NCBI GenBank assembly: GCA_035489435.1
Contig: DATHKG010000161.1
DNA length: 64,000 nucleotides
Reading direction: 5' to 3' (one strand)
From: DATHKG01 sp035489435
Lineage (GTDB): Bacteria > Bacteroidota > Bacteroidia > Chitinophagales > Chitinophagaceae
Shown here: positions 1-8,131 of the stretch, one piece after another
How positions within the stretch are numbered: position 1 is the first letter of the stretch
How the letters are laid out: each line of letters starts with the position of its first letter
Notes under the pieces: model-generated
Databases searched by the model: none
Told to the model about the DNA's origin: nothing
The model's input: the letters and a program-made list of their open reading frames with translations, nothing else
Program-made: the position numbers and the translations under genes

Positions 1-74
1 CCTACTGGAGGCGCAGGATTAGCCTGGCCGCCCTTTACCTGTAGCTTTACGTAGCCGGTAATTTCTTTTGCCAT
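1..74 (-). CDS. rplK: 50S ribosomal protein L11, 5' end only
   Basis: Only the first 24-25 codons lie in the window, and the gene runs off the left edge. The translation begins MAKEITGYVKLQVKGGQANP followed by APPVG, the strongly conserved N-terminus of L11, which binds 23S rRNA at the GTPase-associated centre. The ATG is at 72-74. In most bacteria rplK follows nusG directly. Here nusG ends about 2.3 kb away and two opposite-strand genes lie between, so rplK must be transcribed from its own promoter in 75-344. Confidence 0.93.
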   Translation of the reverse strand, partial: MAKEITGYVKLQVKGGQANPAPPV

Positions 75-159
75 GTTTTACAATTTTTTTGGTGATAGCG
101 TGATACAATTAGCATCACTCCCAAACCATCTGAAAATAAGAACTTTTTATTTGGGGACG

Positions 160-191
160 CGAAAGTACAATTTTATCAACTAATAAACAAG
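160..191 (-). promoter_or_regulatory. Candidate promoter of rplK
   Basis: On the minus strand TACTTTCG (160-167) lies 20 nt from CTTG (188-191). This approximates the Bacteroidetes primary promoter (TTTG, 19-21 nt, TAnnTTTG) with one mismatch in each box. It fits the need for a separate rplK promoter, but it is a motif match only. Confidence 0.4.
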
Positions 192-344
192 AAAATTTCA
201 AATCAAACGCACTCACCTCAAGCAAGGTCCGCAGGCCGGGAATTCCGACGTTTTTCTCAACTTGTCGCAAAATCAATATCTTGCTTTCTTGACTTGTATT
301 CAAATAGTTTTAGACACCTCGCTTCCGGAAAAGAGAAAGCATAA

Positions 345-1640
345 ATGCGAACCAGTCGGATAATTCCCTTATTGTTACTTTTTACCCTGGTGTTGGTCGC
401 ATTTAATTGGTATGTGCGAAAAAAACTACCGGACAGCTATGCCCTCCAACTGTCATACAATGAACTGTACCTGGATGCCGAAGCACTACGGATAAAAGAC
501 GCCCAAAGCGATGAAGATAAATTAATTATTCATCTTGGTGGTTTGACCCGGAATCTGGCTACAAATATACCGCAGTCACACTTCTCAGACAGTTCAACTT
601 TGGTTTTTAATGCTAAGGACAGCGCGCGTCTGTTCTGGATAAAACAAGACGGGTTTTCCGACTCGGCACAATTATCAATAACATATTCCCCCACAGCTAT
701 TTACCTGGCAGCGGGCAACAGTGAAAAAAGCAATTTTGAAATTAACAGTTCTTCCCTGATATTTTCTGATGCAAGGCTAACTAGTCATAAGCTTTGGGCT
801 TTCGACTTCTTTCATAACGGGAATTATACAGGGAAGTCTGAAGAACCAGTGATGAAACTTACTGACTATCTCCGGGATAGTATAGGCATCGTGCATGCAG
901 ACCCCGGACTTACCCGGTTACAAAAGATTTTTTCTCATCTCTGGCCTTTTGTTCGGGCAAACATGGGAGTGCCGGCAGACTCGTTGAATGGTAAAGCACC
1001 GCTTGAACTAATTAGTCTGTTGAAGACCGGGAAGGTGAAGGTCTGGTGCGGTAATATTTCTTCGTTATTGGGAGCTATGACAAATGCAGCAGGTCTTTCC
1101 ACCCGCCTCGTAACCACAGAAGGTTATGAATCGTTCGCATATCCGGTGCATTCGTTTAATGAAGTTTTTCTGCCGGAATACGGAACATGGATATATACCG
1201 ATCTCACGAATGGTGTGGCCTACCTCGAAACCGCCGGCAAGCCCTTGAATACTGTGCAGTTAAACAGGGTACTGAGATCCGGGATTGAAAAATTCAAGGT
1301 TGAAGCAATTACCTTTCGTGATTCTATTCAACATACTGATATTGACAGTCTGCCAGTCCTTTTTAAAGGCTATTTTGCTGCACCCCAGCGCTTTCGATTT
1401 TATTATCCTCAATACCTGCGGGAGCAGAACCTCCATTCTATCTGGAACAGAGTCAAAAGATTTGTGAAACCCTCTTACAACTACGCCTATTACAGTGAGG
1501 ATAATCATTATGCTTCAACCAGTTTCTGGTTACGTTCATTAAGCGGATACCTTTTAATATTGATGATTTTTGTAAATGGTATTGCTGTCAGTCTGATTCT
1601 TTGGCGGTGGAAGCGTCGTGCACAGAATAAAAAAAGTTGA
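345..1640 (+). CDS. Membrane-anchored transglutaminase-like protein
   Basis: 431 aa. A hydrophobic segment at residues 6-22 and another near 398-420, followed by a basic RRAQNKK tail, suggest a periplasmic domain held between two membrane anchors. Residues about 225-290 fit the transglutaminase-like fold: a Cys in VWCGNISSLLGAM (C235), a His in HSFNEVFLPEYGTW (H269) and an Asp in YTDLTNG (D286) make the Cys-His-Asp triad. Such domains act as cysteine peptidases or amide-bond enzymes; the substrate here is unknown. It sits divergent from rplK and upstream of the H1-like gene, in a place where ribosomal genes are normally contiguous. The ATG at 345 directly precedes the signal anchor. Confidence 0.72.
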   Translation: MRTSRIIPLLLLFTLVLVAFNWYVRKKLPDSYALQLSYNELYLDAEALRIKDAQSDEDKLIIHLGGLTRNLATNIPQSHFSDSSTLVFNAKDSARLFWIKQDGFSDSAQLSITYSPTAIYLAAGNSEKSNFEINSSSLIFSDARLTSHKLWAFDFFHNGNYTGKSEEPVMKLTDYLRDSIGIVHADPGLTRLQKIFSHLWPFVRANMGVPADSLNGKAPLELISLLKTGKVKVWCGNISSLLGAMTNAAGLSTRLVTTEGYESFAYPVHSFNEVFLPEYGTWIYTDLTNGVAYLETAGKPLNTVQLNRVLRSGIEKFKVEAITFRDSIQHTDIDSLPVLFKGYFAAPQRFRFYYPQYLREQNLHSIWNRVKRFVKPSYNYAYYSEDNHYASTSFWLRSLSGYLLILMIFVNGIAVSLILWRWKRRAQNKKS

Positions 1641-1908
1641 AATTTCGACCTTTACAGAAAATTTTGGCCTTTACCAGATGAAGTACTGATTGCCAGTATT
1701 TTAATGCCTAAAACTTGACCTGATCAATTTTTTTAAGTAATTATGCAAAATAAACGTTTGCTATTTGTAATTGGGCAGTTAATTAACATGTTATGAATAA
1801 CTAATTGGCCCTGTTTTTCATTTTTCAAATTTTTATGCGTAGCTTTTCTAATTAAAAAATTAAATTCTGCAAATATTTTTTTACTAACACTCATTAAATT
1901 CAAACAAA

Positions 1909-2295
1909 ATGGCTAAAGCAAAGAAGAAAGCGGCTCCTAAAAAAGCAGCTAAGAAAGCAGCTCCGAAGAAAAAGGGAGCAAAAAAAGCAGCTCCTAAAAA
2001 AGCAGCTAAAAAAGGTGCAAAAAAGAAAGCCGCTAAAAAAGCAGCTCCTAAAAAAGCCGCTAAAAAAGGCGCAAAAAAAAAGGCCGCTAAAAAAGCCGCA
2101 AAAAAAAAAGTAGCTAAGAAAGCGGCGCCCAAAAAAGTAGCTAAGAAAGCGGCACCAAAAAAAGCTGGCAAGAAAAAAGCAGCTAAAAAACGCGCTTCCA
2201 GGCCATCAGATAGCAATTCCGCTATGTCAATGCCAGGAGCTGAGCCAGCAAATGAAATAGGAACTGACGTTCCTTCAGATAACGCAAACTTGTAA
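1909..2295 (+). CDS. Lysine/alanine-rich histone H1-like DNA-binding protein
   Basis: 128 aa. Residues 1 to about 95 are almost only Lys, Ala, Pro and Gly in KKAAPKKAAKK-type repeats, like the C-terminal tail of eukaryotic H1 and bacterial AlgP or Hc1-like proteins. The last 30 residues are quite different: polar, acidic and lysine-free (from RPSDSNSAMS to SDNANL). The basic part should coat DNA or RNA by charge; no folded domain is visible. It is a single gene with a long AT-rich upstream region and ends at a strong bidirectional terminator shared with nusG. The repeat codons are nearly all AAA/AAG and GCT/GCA/GCC, so the gene is prone to repeat expansion and contraction. Confidence 0.75.
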   Translation: MAKAKKKAAPKKAAKKAAPKKKGAKKAAPKKAAKKGAKKKAAKKAAPKKAAKKGAKKKAAKKAAKKKVAKKAAPKKVAKKAAPKKAGKKKAAKKRASRPSDSNSAMSMPGAEPANEIGTDVPSDNANL

Positions 2296-2330
2296 AATTT
2301 TACTTTTTTTACCTGTTTAAATTCAACAAA

Positions 2331-2354
2331 AAAAGCCCTCTTTCGGGGGCTTTT
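2331..2354. terminator. Bidirectional intrinsic terminator between the H1-like gene and nusG
   Basis: A 10-bp stem (AAAAGCCCTC with GGGGGCTTTT, one G-T pair) closes a TTTC loop, with a T run on the plus side and an A run on the other. It can end both the plus-strand H1-like transcript and the minus-strand secE-nusG transcript. Confidence 0.85.
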
Positions 2355-2386
2355 TTATTTTATGGTAATGAATTCTAATCGCTTTG

Positions 2387-2977
2387 TTAAGCCAGTTTTT
2401 CAACCTGCATATAGTTCAATTCCACTGGGGTTGAACGTCCAAATATCTTCACTGTAACTTTCAGTTTTTTCTTCTCATCGTTCACTTCCTCTATCATACC
2501 ATTGAAGTCGTTGAATGGCCCTTCGATGATTTTAATAGTTTCACCCACGATAAACGGCTCACTCATTGTAGCTCCGCCGGCCTCAGCCATTTCATCCATT
2601 TTACCAAGCATCTTATTCACTTCAGCTTTGCGAAGAGCTATCGGTGTTTCTTTGCCAAGAAAATGTATGACACTGTTTGTATTTTTTATTGCTTCACGCA
2701 GATCTTCGGATAACTTACCATCAGTCACCTCTATCATTACATAGCCAGGATAATAGTTACGCTCACGCATCACCTTCTTACCATTCTGCACTTTGTAAAC
2801 CTTTTCAACAGGAAGAAATACCTGCTTAACAATATCGGTCCAACCACTGCGCGCAATTTCCTTATCCAGGTATTCTTTTACTTTCCGCTCCTTTCCGCTA
2901 ACAACCCGTAGCACGAACCATTTGGTTTCCTGCTGAGACGTTTCGTTATCGTGTTGCTGAGTAGTTTGATTTTCCAT
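2387..2977 (-). CDS. nusG: Transcription termination/antitermination factor NusG
   Basis: 196 aa. The N-terminal NGN domain begins with KWFVLRVVSGKERKVKEYLD and contains YYPGYVMIEV. The C-terminal KOW domain follows (GETIKIIEGPFNDFNGMIEEV, then VELNYMQVEKL). NusG binds RNA polymerase and couples it to Rho or the ribosome. The frame stays open upstream, but the start MENQTTQQHD at 2977 fits: it follows the secE stop by two bases, and a longer N-terminus would overlap secE out of frame. The Q/T/E-rich N-terminal extension is usual for Bacteroidetes. It is the last gene of its operon here because a terminator replaces the usual rplK junction. Confidence 0.96.
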   Translation of the reverse strand: MENQTTQQHDNETSQQETKWFVLRVVSGKERKVKEYLDKEIARSGWTDIVKQVFLPVEKVYKVQNGKKVMRERNYYPGYVMIEVTDGKLSEDLREAIKNTNSVIHFLGKETPIALRKAEVNKMLGKMDEMAEAGGATMSEPFIVGETIKIIEGPFNDFNGMIEEVNDEKKKLKVTVKIFGRSTPVELNYMQVEKLA

Positions 2978-2979
2978 TA

Positions 2980-3171
2980 TCAAAAAAATGAGTAGATTAA
3001 TTTCAGACCGGACTGAGCCACAAGATCCATTCCCCAAACCAGGCCGGTGATAACCAGGGTGGCTATCAACACGATCACGGTGGATTGTTGCAATTGTGTC
3101 CACGTAGGCCAGGTTACTTTTTCGAGTAACTCTTTATAAGATTCCTTAAAATAATTCGCAACTTTATTCAT
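2980..3171 (-). CDS. secE: Preprotein translocase subunit SecE
   Basis: 63 aa. It has the conserved amphipathic start NYFKESYKELLEKVTWPTW and one membrane helix (residues about 31-47, VIVLIATLVITGLVWGM), the minimal single-span SecE. It clamps SecY in the SecYEG channel. It lies between tRNA-Trp and nusG, the standard bacterial order, and is separated from nusG by only two bases. Confidence 0.96.
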   Translation of the reverse strand: MNKVANYFKESYKELLEKVTWPTWTQLQQSTVIVLIATLVITGLVWGMDLVAQSGLKLIYSFF

Positions 3172-3272
3172 TTGCTTGTTTTAATATTCAACGTTTTGGG
3201 ACCGGGTATCTAATTCAAAACACCGAACGGTATAAGTTTATTATATCGTGACGGTGTTAAATTATATTTACT

Positions 3273-3346
3273 TGGCACGGGCACTAGGATTCGAACCCAG
3301 ATCAAAGGTTTTGGAGACCTCTATTCTACCATTGAACTATGCCCGT
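3273..3346 (-). tRNA. trnW: tRNA-Trp (CCA anticodon)
   Basis: The acceptor stem ACGGGCA/TGCCCGT pairs perfectly, the discriminator is G, and the 3' CCA is encoded. The anticodon loop carries CCA (CTCCAAA) and the T loop TTCGAAT is normal. It is placed between tuf and secE as in many bacteria. Confidence 0.96.
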
Positions 3347-3408
3347 ATAACAACTAAGGTCCGAAATAATATCTAGCATGTTAAGCTTTAATCAAGATTT
3401 TTTTAAGC

Positions 3409-3440
3409 TTAAAAAAGTGCCTGTAAGCAGGCACTTTTTT
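3409..3440 (-). terminator. Intrinsic terminator downstream of tuf
   Basis: AAAAAAGTGCCTG, TAAG, CAGGCACTTTTTT form a long perfect stem with T runs in both directions. It lies between the tuf stop and tRNA-Trp and separates the tuf transcript from the tRNA-Trp-secE-nusG transcript. Confidence 0.85.
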
Positions 3441-3482
3441 ATTACTTACTTGATATTTCAGACCAAAAGTCCGCTATTGGAA

Positions 3483-4670
3483 TTACTTGATAATTTCTGT
3501 AACCTGACCTGCACCTACTGTACGGCCACCTTCCCTGATCGCAAATTTCAAACCTTTTTCCATTGCAATTGGTTGGATCAACTTAACGCTGAGTGCAGTA
3601 TTATCACCAGGCATAACCATTTCAGTTCCTGCAGGTAATTCAACTTCACCGGTAACATCTGTTGTACGGAAATAGAACTGAGGGCGATATTTGTTAAAGA
3701 ATGGAGTGTGACGTCCACCTTCTTCCTTGCTCAGAACATAAACTTCTCCTTTGAATTCAGTGTGCGGAGTGATTGAACCTGGTTTTACAAGCACCATACC
3801 ACGGCGGATCTGGGTCTTTTCAATACCACGTAACAACAAACCAGCATTATCACCAGCTTCTCCGGCATCCAGTAACTTGCGGAACATTTCAACTCCTGTT
3901 ACAGTTGATACCAGTGGAGCATCCATCAGACCAACGATTTCGATACCTTCTCCAACTTTGATACGACCTCTTTCGATACGACCAGTTGCAACAGTACCAC
4001 GACCAGTAATTGAGAACACATCTTCAACTGACATCAGGAACGGCTGATCAACCGGACGCGGAGGTAACGGAATGTATGTATCAACAGCTTCCATCAGATC
4101 TTCAACTGCTTTAACCCACTTTGGATCACCAGCCAAAGCGCCGGTAGCTGAGCCCTGGATGATAGGTGTATTGTCGCCATCGAAACCATAGAAACTCAGC
4201 AATTCGCGAATTTCCATTTCAACGAGCTCCAATAATTCCGGATCATCAACCAGATCCACTTTATTCATAAACACAACCATGCGTGGTACACCAACCTGGC
4301 GTGCAAGCAGAATGTGCTCTTTTGTTTGAGGCATTGGACCGTCTGTAGCAGCCACAACTAATATAGCTCCGTCCATCTGTGCAGCACCTGTAATCATGTT
4401 CTTCACATAGTCAGCGTGACCTGGACAGTCAACGTGCGCATAGTGACGATTAACAGTCATGTATTCCACGTGAGCTGTATTGATGGTTATACCTCTCTCC
4501 TTTTCCTCCGGTGCAGCATCAATTTCATCATACTTTTTCGCTGTCGCAAAACCCTTTGTTGCAAGGATCGTTGTGATTGCAGCTGTTAAAGTAGTTTTAC
4601 CGTGGTCAATGTGACCGATGGTACCAACGTTGACGTGGGGTTTATCCCTCTTGAAAGTCTCTTTTGACAT
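3483..4670 (-). CDS. tuf: Elongation factor Tu
   Basis: 395 aa, full length. GTPase motifs are intact: G1 GHIDHGKTT (residues 18-26), the switch I segment RGITINTAHVEY, G3 DCPGH, G4 NKVD and G5 GSATGAL. Domains 2 and 3 follow through to VGAGQVTEIIK. EF-Tu delivers aminoacyl-tRNA to the ribosome. It is preceded by four tRNA genes (Thr, Tyr, Gly, Thr), the same arrangement as thrU-tyrU-glyT-thrT-tufB of E. coli, so tRNA and tuf are probably cotranscribed. Confidence 0.98.
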   Translation of the reverse strand: MSKETFKRDKPHVNVGTIGHIDHGKTTLTAAITTILATKGFATAKKYDEIDAAPEEKERGITINTAHVEYMTVNRHYAHVDCPGHADYVKNMITGAAQMDGAILVVAATDGPMPQTKEHILLARQVGVPRMVVFMNKVDLVDDPELLELVEMEIRELLSFYGFDGDNTPIIQGSATGALAGDPKWVKAVEDLMEAVDTYIPLPPRPVDQPFLMSVEDVFSITGRGTVATGRIERGRIKVGEGIEIVGLMDAPLVSTVTGVEMFRKLLDAGEAGDNAGLLLRGIEKTQIRRGMVLVKPGSITPHTEFKGEVYVLSKEEGGRHTPFFNKYRPQFYFRTTDVTGEVELPAGTEMVMPGDNTALSVKLIQPIAMEKGLKFAIREGGRTVGAGQVTEIIK

Positions 4671-4825
4671 CGTTATCTGTTTTTAGTTGTGTGTTTTTTT
4701 GTATGTGCAAGGGCACAATTTAATTCTTAATACTGATAAACTTTAAATACTAATAACCTTCGCTCTGAAATCAATTAATAATTGGAATTCAATTAAGAAC
4801 CGAGAAAAGAAATTAATCTATGCGG

Positions 4826-4897
<72 letters not shown>

Positions 4898-4981
4898 AAT
4901 TCAGTCATTGAGTCAGTGGTACCTAAAGAAAGTCAAATACAACAGCTAACTTTTTGACCTATTTGACTTTGACTGTTTTAC

Positions 4982-5057
4982 TGGAGCGGGAGACGAGGCT
5001 CGAACTCGCCACCTATAGCTTGGAAGGCTATCGCTCTACCAAATGAGCTACTCCCGC
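4982..5057 (-). tRNA. trnG: tRNA-Gly (TCC)
   Basis: The acceptor GCGGGAG/CTCCCGC pairs perfectly, the anticodon arm ATAGC-CTTCCAA-GCTAT gives TCC, and CCA is encoded at the 3' end. It is the third tRNA of the tuf-linked cluster. Confidence 0.95.
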
Positions 5058-5252
5058 TTAAAAAATACTCAAAGAACTAATCCGATCTTTAAAATTGCAA
5101 AATCAAGGCGCAAATTAGTGAATTAGCAGGTGAGAACAGGAAAAATCATCCCGCCCCTGTTTCTACCAATTGTAACCCAGCCTACAATATTATCCAAACT
5201 ACCGGGTACTCTAAAACTAACAGGCAAACCTGGAGCAAGCAACGGCATTATG

Positions 5253-5334
5253 TGGGCAGGAGAGGAGTCGAACCTCTGAAGTCGAAGACAGCGGATTTAC
5301 AGTCCGCCCCATTTGGCCACTCTGGAACCTGCCC
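5253..5334 (-). tRNA. trnY: tRNA-Tyr (GTA)
   Basis: It has the long variable arm of a class II tRNA, anticodon GTA in GGACTGTAAATCC, and acceptor GGGCAGG/CCTGCCC with discriminator A. Confidence 0.95.
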
Positions 5335-5352
5335 GAATGAAACATGAATTAG

Positions 5353-5426
5353 AGCCAGTGGAGGGATTCGAACCCCCGACCAGCTGATTACAAATCAGCT
5401 GCTCTGGCCAACTGAGCTACACTGGC
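5353..5426 (-). tRNA. trnT: tRNA-Thr (TGT)
   Basis: The acceptor GCCAGTG/CACTGGC pairs perfectly, and AGCTGATTTGTAATCAGCT holds anticodon TGT. It is the first gene of the tRNA-tuf cluster, followed by tRNA-Tyr 19 nt downstream. Confidence 0.95.
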
Positions 5427-5680
5427 ATTTTTATTATTTACTGATCCGGTCTTTTTATGACCTGATTCAGCAACTCATGTTTCAATTCTCTGAAAACCAA
5501 TACCACAAAGAGCAATCACAACTACCAAACTCACCCCCCTAATTTTTGGGAAGGCAAAGGTAATCGAATTTGTTAAATCGAAAAATTTAAAAAGAGAATT
5601 TTTTTCATCATTCTTACCTGTATAAAGATCCAGGTGAGTATTTATATAGATCCAATGAGTATTGGAAGGTCCTCAAATGA
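5427..5680. other. Leader and promoter region of the tRNA-tuf cluster
   Basis: No open frame of note. On the minus strand TTTG (5555-5558), 21 nt, TGAGTTTG (5526-5533) resembles the Bacteroidetes promoter with one mismatch, about 100 nt upstream of tRNA-Thr(TGT). This is a suggestion only. Confidence 0.35.
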
Positions 5681-5704
5681 AAAAACCTCCCGAAGGAGGT
5701 TTTG
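5681..5704 (-). terminator. Intrinsic terminator of hpf
   Basis: AAAACCTCC, CGAA, GGAGGTTTT form a GNRA-like capped stem with A/T runs on both sides, just past the 3' end of the hpf gene. Confidence 0.8.
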
Positions 5705-5736
5705 AAAAATTTATTATTTGATCTTTTTGTGTATGA

Positions 5737-6036
5737 TTAAGCTACTTTCTTATCTTTTTTTCTTTTGATCTGCATTACAATTGAATTGAGTGCTGCATCA
5801 AATGATTCTTCGAACGATTTAGAAGATGCCTTAACAAAAAATTGCTGTCTTGGTACGGAAACCCTGATTTCAGCGATCTTGTCCTTGATGTTGTGGACTA
5901 CATTGTCTAGTTTGAGGAATACATCGACTTTGATAATACGGTCGTGAAAGGTAGAAATCTTTTGCAGTTTATCGCTTACATAGTCTACTAATTTACTATC
6001 GGCATTAAACCGCACAGTCTGAATGTTAACGTTCAT
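5737..6036 (-). CDS. hpf: Short ribosome hibernation-promoting factor (HPF/RaiA family)
   Basis: 99 aa, the short form without the C-terminal dimerisation domain. The motifs are MNVNIQTVRFNADSKLVDYV, then KVDVFLKLDN, DKIAEIRVSVPRQQFFVKAS and SFEESFDAALNSIVMQIKRK, ending in a basic tail. It binds the decoding centre of the 30S subunit and shuts down translation in slow growth. The frame is open further upstream, but MNVNIQ at 6036 is the conserved start and the upstream residues are not family-like. Its neighbours are the tRNA-tuf cluster and the Xer recombinase. Confidence 0.93.
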   Translation of the reverse strand: MNVNIQTVRFNADSKLVDYVSDKLQKISTFHDRIIKVDVFLKLDNVVHNIKDKIAEIRVSVPRQQFFVKASSKSFEESFDAALNSIVMQIKRKKDKKVA

Positions 6037-6198
6037 AACTATCGCATTTTTAACAGTGAACAATATATTAAAGAGCTTATAATATTTCAAAAAAGAATAT
6101 CTCAAGTCACTTTTTACCCCTGCGGATAACATTGTATGAAGTTAACTAACCGGGGGGGTACCACCAAATTAAAAGTCGGGAAAATAACCCTGTTTTTT

Positions 6199-7101
6199 TC
6201 AGGCTTTCGGATGCGCTTTCTTATGAATATCCTTTAATTTTTGTATTGAATTATGAGTATAAATCTGGGTAGATGAAAGACTCGCATGCCCAAGTAATTC
6301 CTTCACAGCATTGATGTCCGCGCCATTGTTCGAAAGATGTGTTGCAAAGCTATGACGCAGGATGTGCGGGCTTTTCCGGTCACTGGTCGTTATAAGGGAG
6401 AGATAATGTTTTACTGTGAGATAAAGATACTTGGGATATAGCTTTTTACCCTTGTCGTTCACCAACAGTATTGGCCCCCCATTACCAGGTATCAATGTTT
6501 TTTTTACTTCAATATATTGGGAAATCCTTTCTGTTAAATCTCTGCTTACCGGTATCACTCTTTCCTTGTTTCCTTTGCCCAGGACCTTTATTGATTTAGC
6601 GTTCAGATTGACCTGGCTTTCTTTAAGGTTCATAAGCTCTGATAACCTCATGCCGGTATTGTAAAATATATCCAGCAACAAGCGGTCGGTCTTTCCTTTC
6701 CAGGTATCAGGGAACTCCACATGTGTAAGTAAAGTTCCCATATCTTTCTCTTCCACGAAACCCGGCAATCTTCTGGCAATCTTTGGAGCAGTTACATTGG
6801 TCATGGGTGAATGGGTCAAAATTCCAGTCCGCATCAGGTACTTAAAAAACGCCCGTGCTGAAGAGATTTTTCGATTGATCGACCTGGCACTAAGCTTCTG
6901 CTCCTTCAGACTTGCAAGCCAGCTGCGTACAAAAGCAGGGCTCAGCCTCCGGGGATCCGTTTCTTCAAATTGCGCAGCGGTAAATTCAATTAACTGAGCG
7001 AGATCGTCCTGATATGCCCGAACGGTATGTTCCGAGTATCGTTTCTCGAATCGTAAGTAGTCAATAAACATCTGCACCTGGGCGATAGGAGAATATGCCA
7101 T
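6199..7101 (-). CDS. xerC: Tyrosine recombinase of the XerC/XerD type
   Basis: 300 aa, usual Xer length. The N-terminal SAM-like core-binding domain covers residues about 5-90 and the catalytic domain about 110-298. All six catalytic residues are present: R152 (GMRLSEL), K176 (LGKGNKER), H246 and R249 (HILRHSFATHL), H272 (LLGHASLSS) and the nucleophile Y281 (TQIYTH). Such enzymes resolve chromosome dimers at dif. Length, lack of mobile neighbours and position between hpf and rpsU point to the housekeeping enzyme rather than an integrase. XerC and XerD cannot be told apart by eye. Confidence 0.88.
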   Translation of the reverse strand: MAYSPIAQVQMFIDYLRFEKRYSEHTVRAYQDDLAQLIEFTAAQFEETDPRRLSPAFVRSWLASLKEQKLSARSINRKISSARAFFKYLMRTGILTHSPMTNVTAPKIARRLPGFVEEKDMGTLLTHVEFPDTWKGKTDRLLLDIFYNTGMRLSELMNLKESQVNLNAKSIKVLGKGNKERVIPVSRDLTERISQYIEVKKTLIPGNGGPILLVNDKGKKLYPKYLYLTVKHYLSLITTSDRKSPHILRHSFATHLSNNGADINAVKELLGHASLSSTQIYTHNSIQKLKDIHKKAHPKA

Positions 7102-7189
7102 AGTAATTTATATTTCAACTTGGTTGGTCGACCTTAATTCTCCTTTAAAATTACTATTGTTTCCCTCTAAACCAATGATATAGGGACAC

Positions 7190-7226
7190 AAAAAATAGCC
7201 GTAGCGTTTTCACACTACAGCTATAG
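7190..7226 (-). terminator. Intrinsic terminator of rpsU
   Basis: On the minus strand ATAGCTGTAG pairs with CTACGGCTAT (10 bp, one G-T) around a 10-nt loop, followed by TTTTTTGTG. It lies just past the rpsU stop. Confidence 0.75.
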
Positions 7227-7247
7227 CTATATTTTGACAGGTTGATC

Positions 7248-7445
7248 TTATGCTTCGATCTCGCCGGTTACGATCTTCTGCTTGTAAACTGCTTTCAACA
7301 CCTCTCCACGACGCTTAACAGATTTCTTTGTGTAAGACTGGCGCTCTCTCAATTGCAACAGGATTTTAGACTTCTCAAATTTCTTTTTATACTTTTTGAG
7401 GGCCTTGTCGATATTTTCGCAGTCTTTTGAATCAATGATCAACAT
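7248..7445 (-). CDS. rpsU: 30S ribosomal protein S21
   Basis: 65 aa. MLIIDSKDCENIDKALKKYK is the Bacteroidetes form of S21, with the conserved RERQSYTKKSVKRRGEV segment. S21 helps the 30S subunit choose start sites. In Bacteroidetes it is linked to the occlusion of the anti-SD sequence and so to the lack of Shine-Dalgarno use. The ATG at 7445 gives the conserved N-terminus; upstream in-frame codons are not conserved. A TATCTTTG box lies about 35 nt upstream. Confidence 0.94.
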   Translation of the reverse strand: MLIIDSKDCENIDKALKKYKKKFEKSKILLQLRERQSYTKKSVKRRGEVLKAVYKQKIVTGEIEA

Positions 7446-7478
7446 AAAATGATACCTTTTTAAATTCTTTAAGGACGG

Positions 7479-7486
7479 CAAAGATA
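7479..7486 (-). promoter_or_regulatory. -7 box of the rpsU promoter
   Basis: TATCTTTG on the minus strand matches TAnnTTTG exactly, about 34 nt upstream of the rpsU start. The expected -33 TTTG is not evident at the right distance, so the call rests on the one box. Confidence 0.45.
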
Positions 7487-7532
7487 AAACAAAATCTGAA
7501 ATAGTAAAAGAGAAAAATACGAATTTTGCAAA

Positions 7533-8129
7533 ATGTTTACCGGAATAGTTGAATCAGTGGGCATTATTGAATCCGTAAGCCTGGATGGGGGAAATGCCGT
7601 ATTCTGGCTCTCCTCTCCGATCTCTGAAGAATTCAGGATTGATCAGAGCGTATCTCACAACGGGGTATGTTTAACCGTGGATGCCCTGGAACCCGGCCGG
7701 CACCGGGTGACGGCCGTTGCCGAAACACTCGACAAAACGGATCTCGGTACCTGGAACACCGGAAACTATGTGAACCTCGAAAGAAGCATGATGATGAATG
7801 GCCGCCTGGACGGTCACATTGTGCAGGGGCATGTTGACATTATTGGCCGGATATTGGCAATCTCAGACGAAAACGGGAGCTGGAAATTTAGGATAGGTTT
7901 TGATCGGTCGTTCGCCTCATTAATTATCGAGAAAGGCTCTGTTTGTCTGAACGGGATAAGTCTTACCGTTTTCGACATAACATTTAATGAATTTTCTGTA
8001 GCCATCATTCCATATACCTATCAACATACAAATCTCAAAACCCGGAAGGAAGGAGATACAGTAAACCTGGAGTTTGATGTTATCGGGAAATATATGAACC
8101 GGATAAGTGCAGTTACAAACCACCATTGA
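7533..8129 (+). CDS. ribE: Riboflavin synthase, alpha subunit
   Basis: 198 aa. Two homologous lumazine-binding halves are clear: MFTGIVESVG...SVSHNGVCLTV...LERS (residues 1 to about 96) and GHIVQGHVDIIG...KGSVCLNGISLTV...NLEFDVIGKY (about 97-190). The enzyme dismutates two molecules of 6,7-dimethyl-8-ribityllumazine to riboflavin. It stands alone, divergent from rpsU, and its stop is 2 nt from the convergent membrane-protein gene. No FMN riboswitch is visible; the upstream gap is too short for one. Confidence 0.95.
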   Translation: MFTGIVESVGIIESVSLDGGNAVFWLSSPISEEFRIDQSVSHNGVCLTVDALEPGRHRVTAVAETLDKTDLGTWNTGNYVNLERSMMMNGRLDGHIVQGHVDIIGRILAISDENGSWKFRIGFDRSFASLIIEKGSVCLNGISLTVFDITFNEFSVAIIPYTYQHTNLKTRKEGDTVNLEFDVIGKYMNRISAVTNHH

Positions 8130-8131
8130 TC

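Noticed and set aside
1884..2216. Phe/Ala-rich minus-strand protein
   Set aside because: It is the antisense of the lysine/alanine repeat; AAA and GCT codons read as TTT and AGC on the other strand, which makes a meaningless Phe-rich frame.
2975..3103. Upstream start for NusG
   Set aside because: Residues before MENQTT overlap secE out of frame and do not resemble NusG.
6199..7101. Integrase of a mobile element
   Set aside because: The Xer enzyme has housekeeping length and neighbours (hpf, rpsU). No attachment-site repeats of the adjacent tRNA genes or phage genes were seen.
7446..7532. FMN riboswitch ahead of riboflavin synthase
   Set aside because: The gap to the divergent rpsU is under 100 nt, AT-rich and without the conserved RFN elements.
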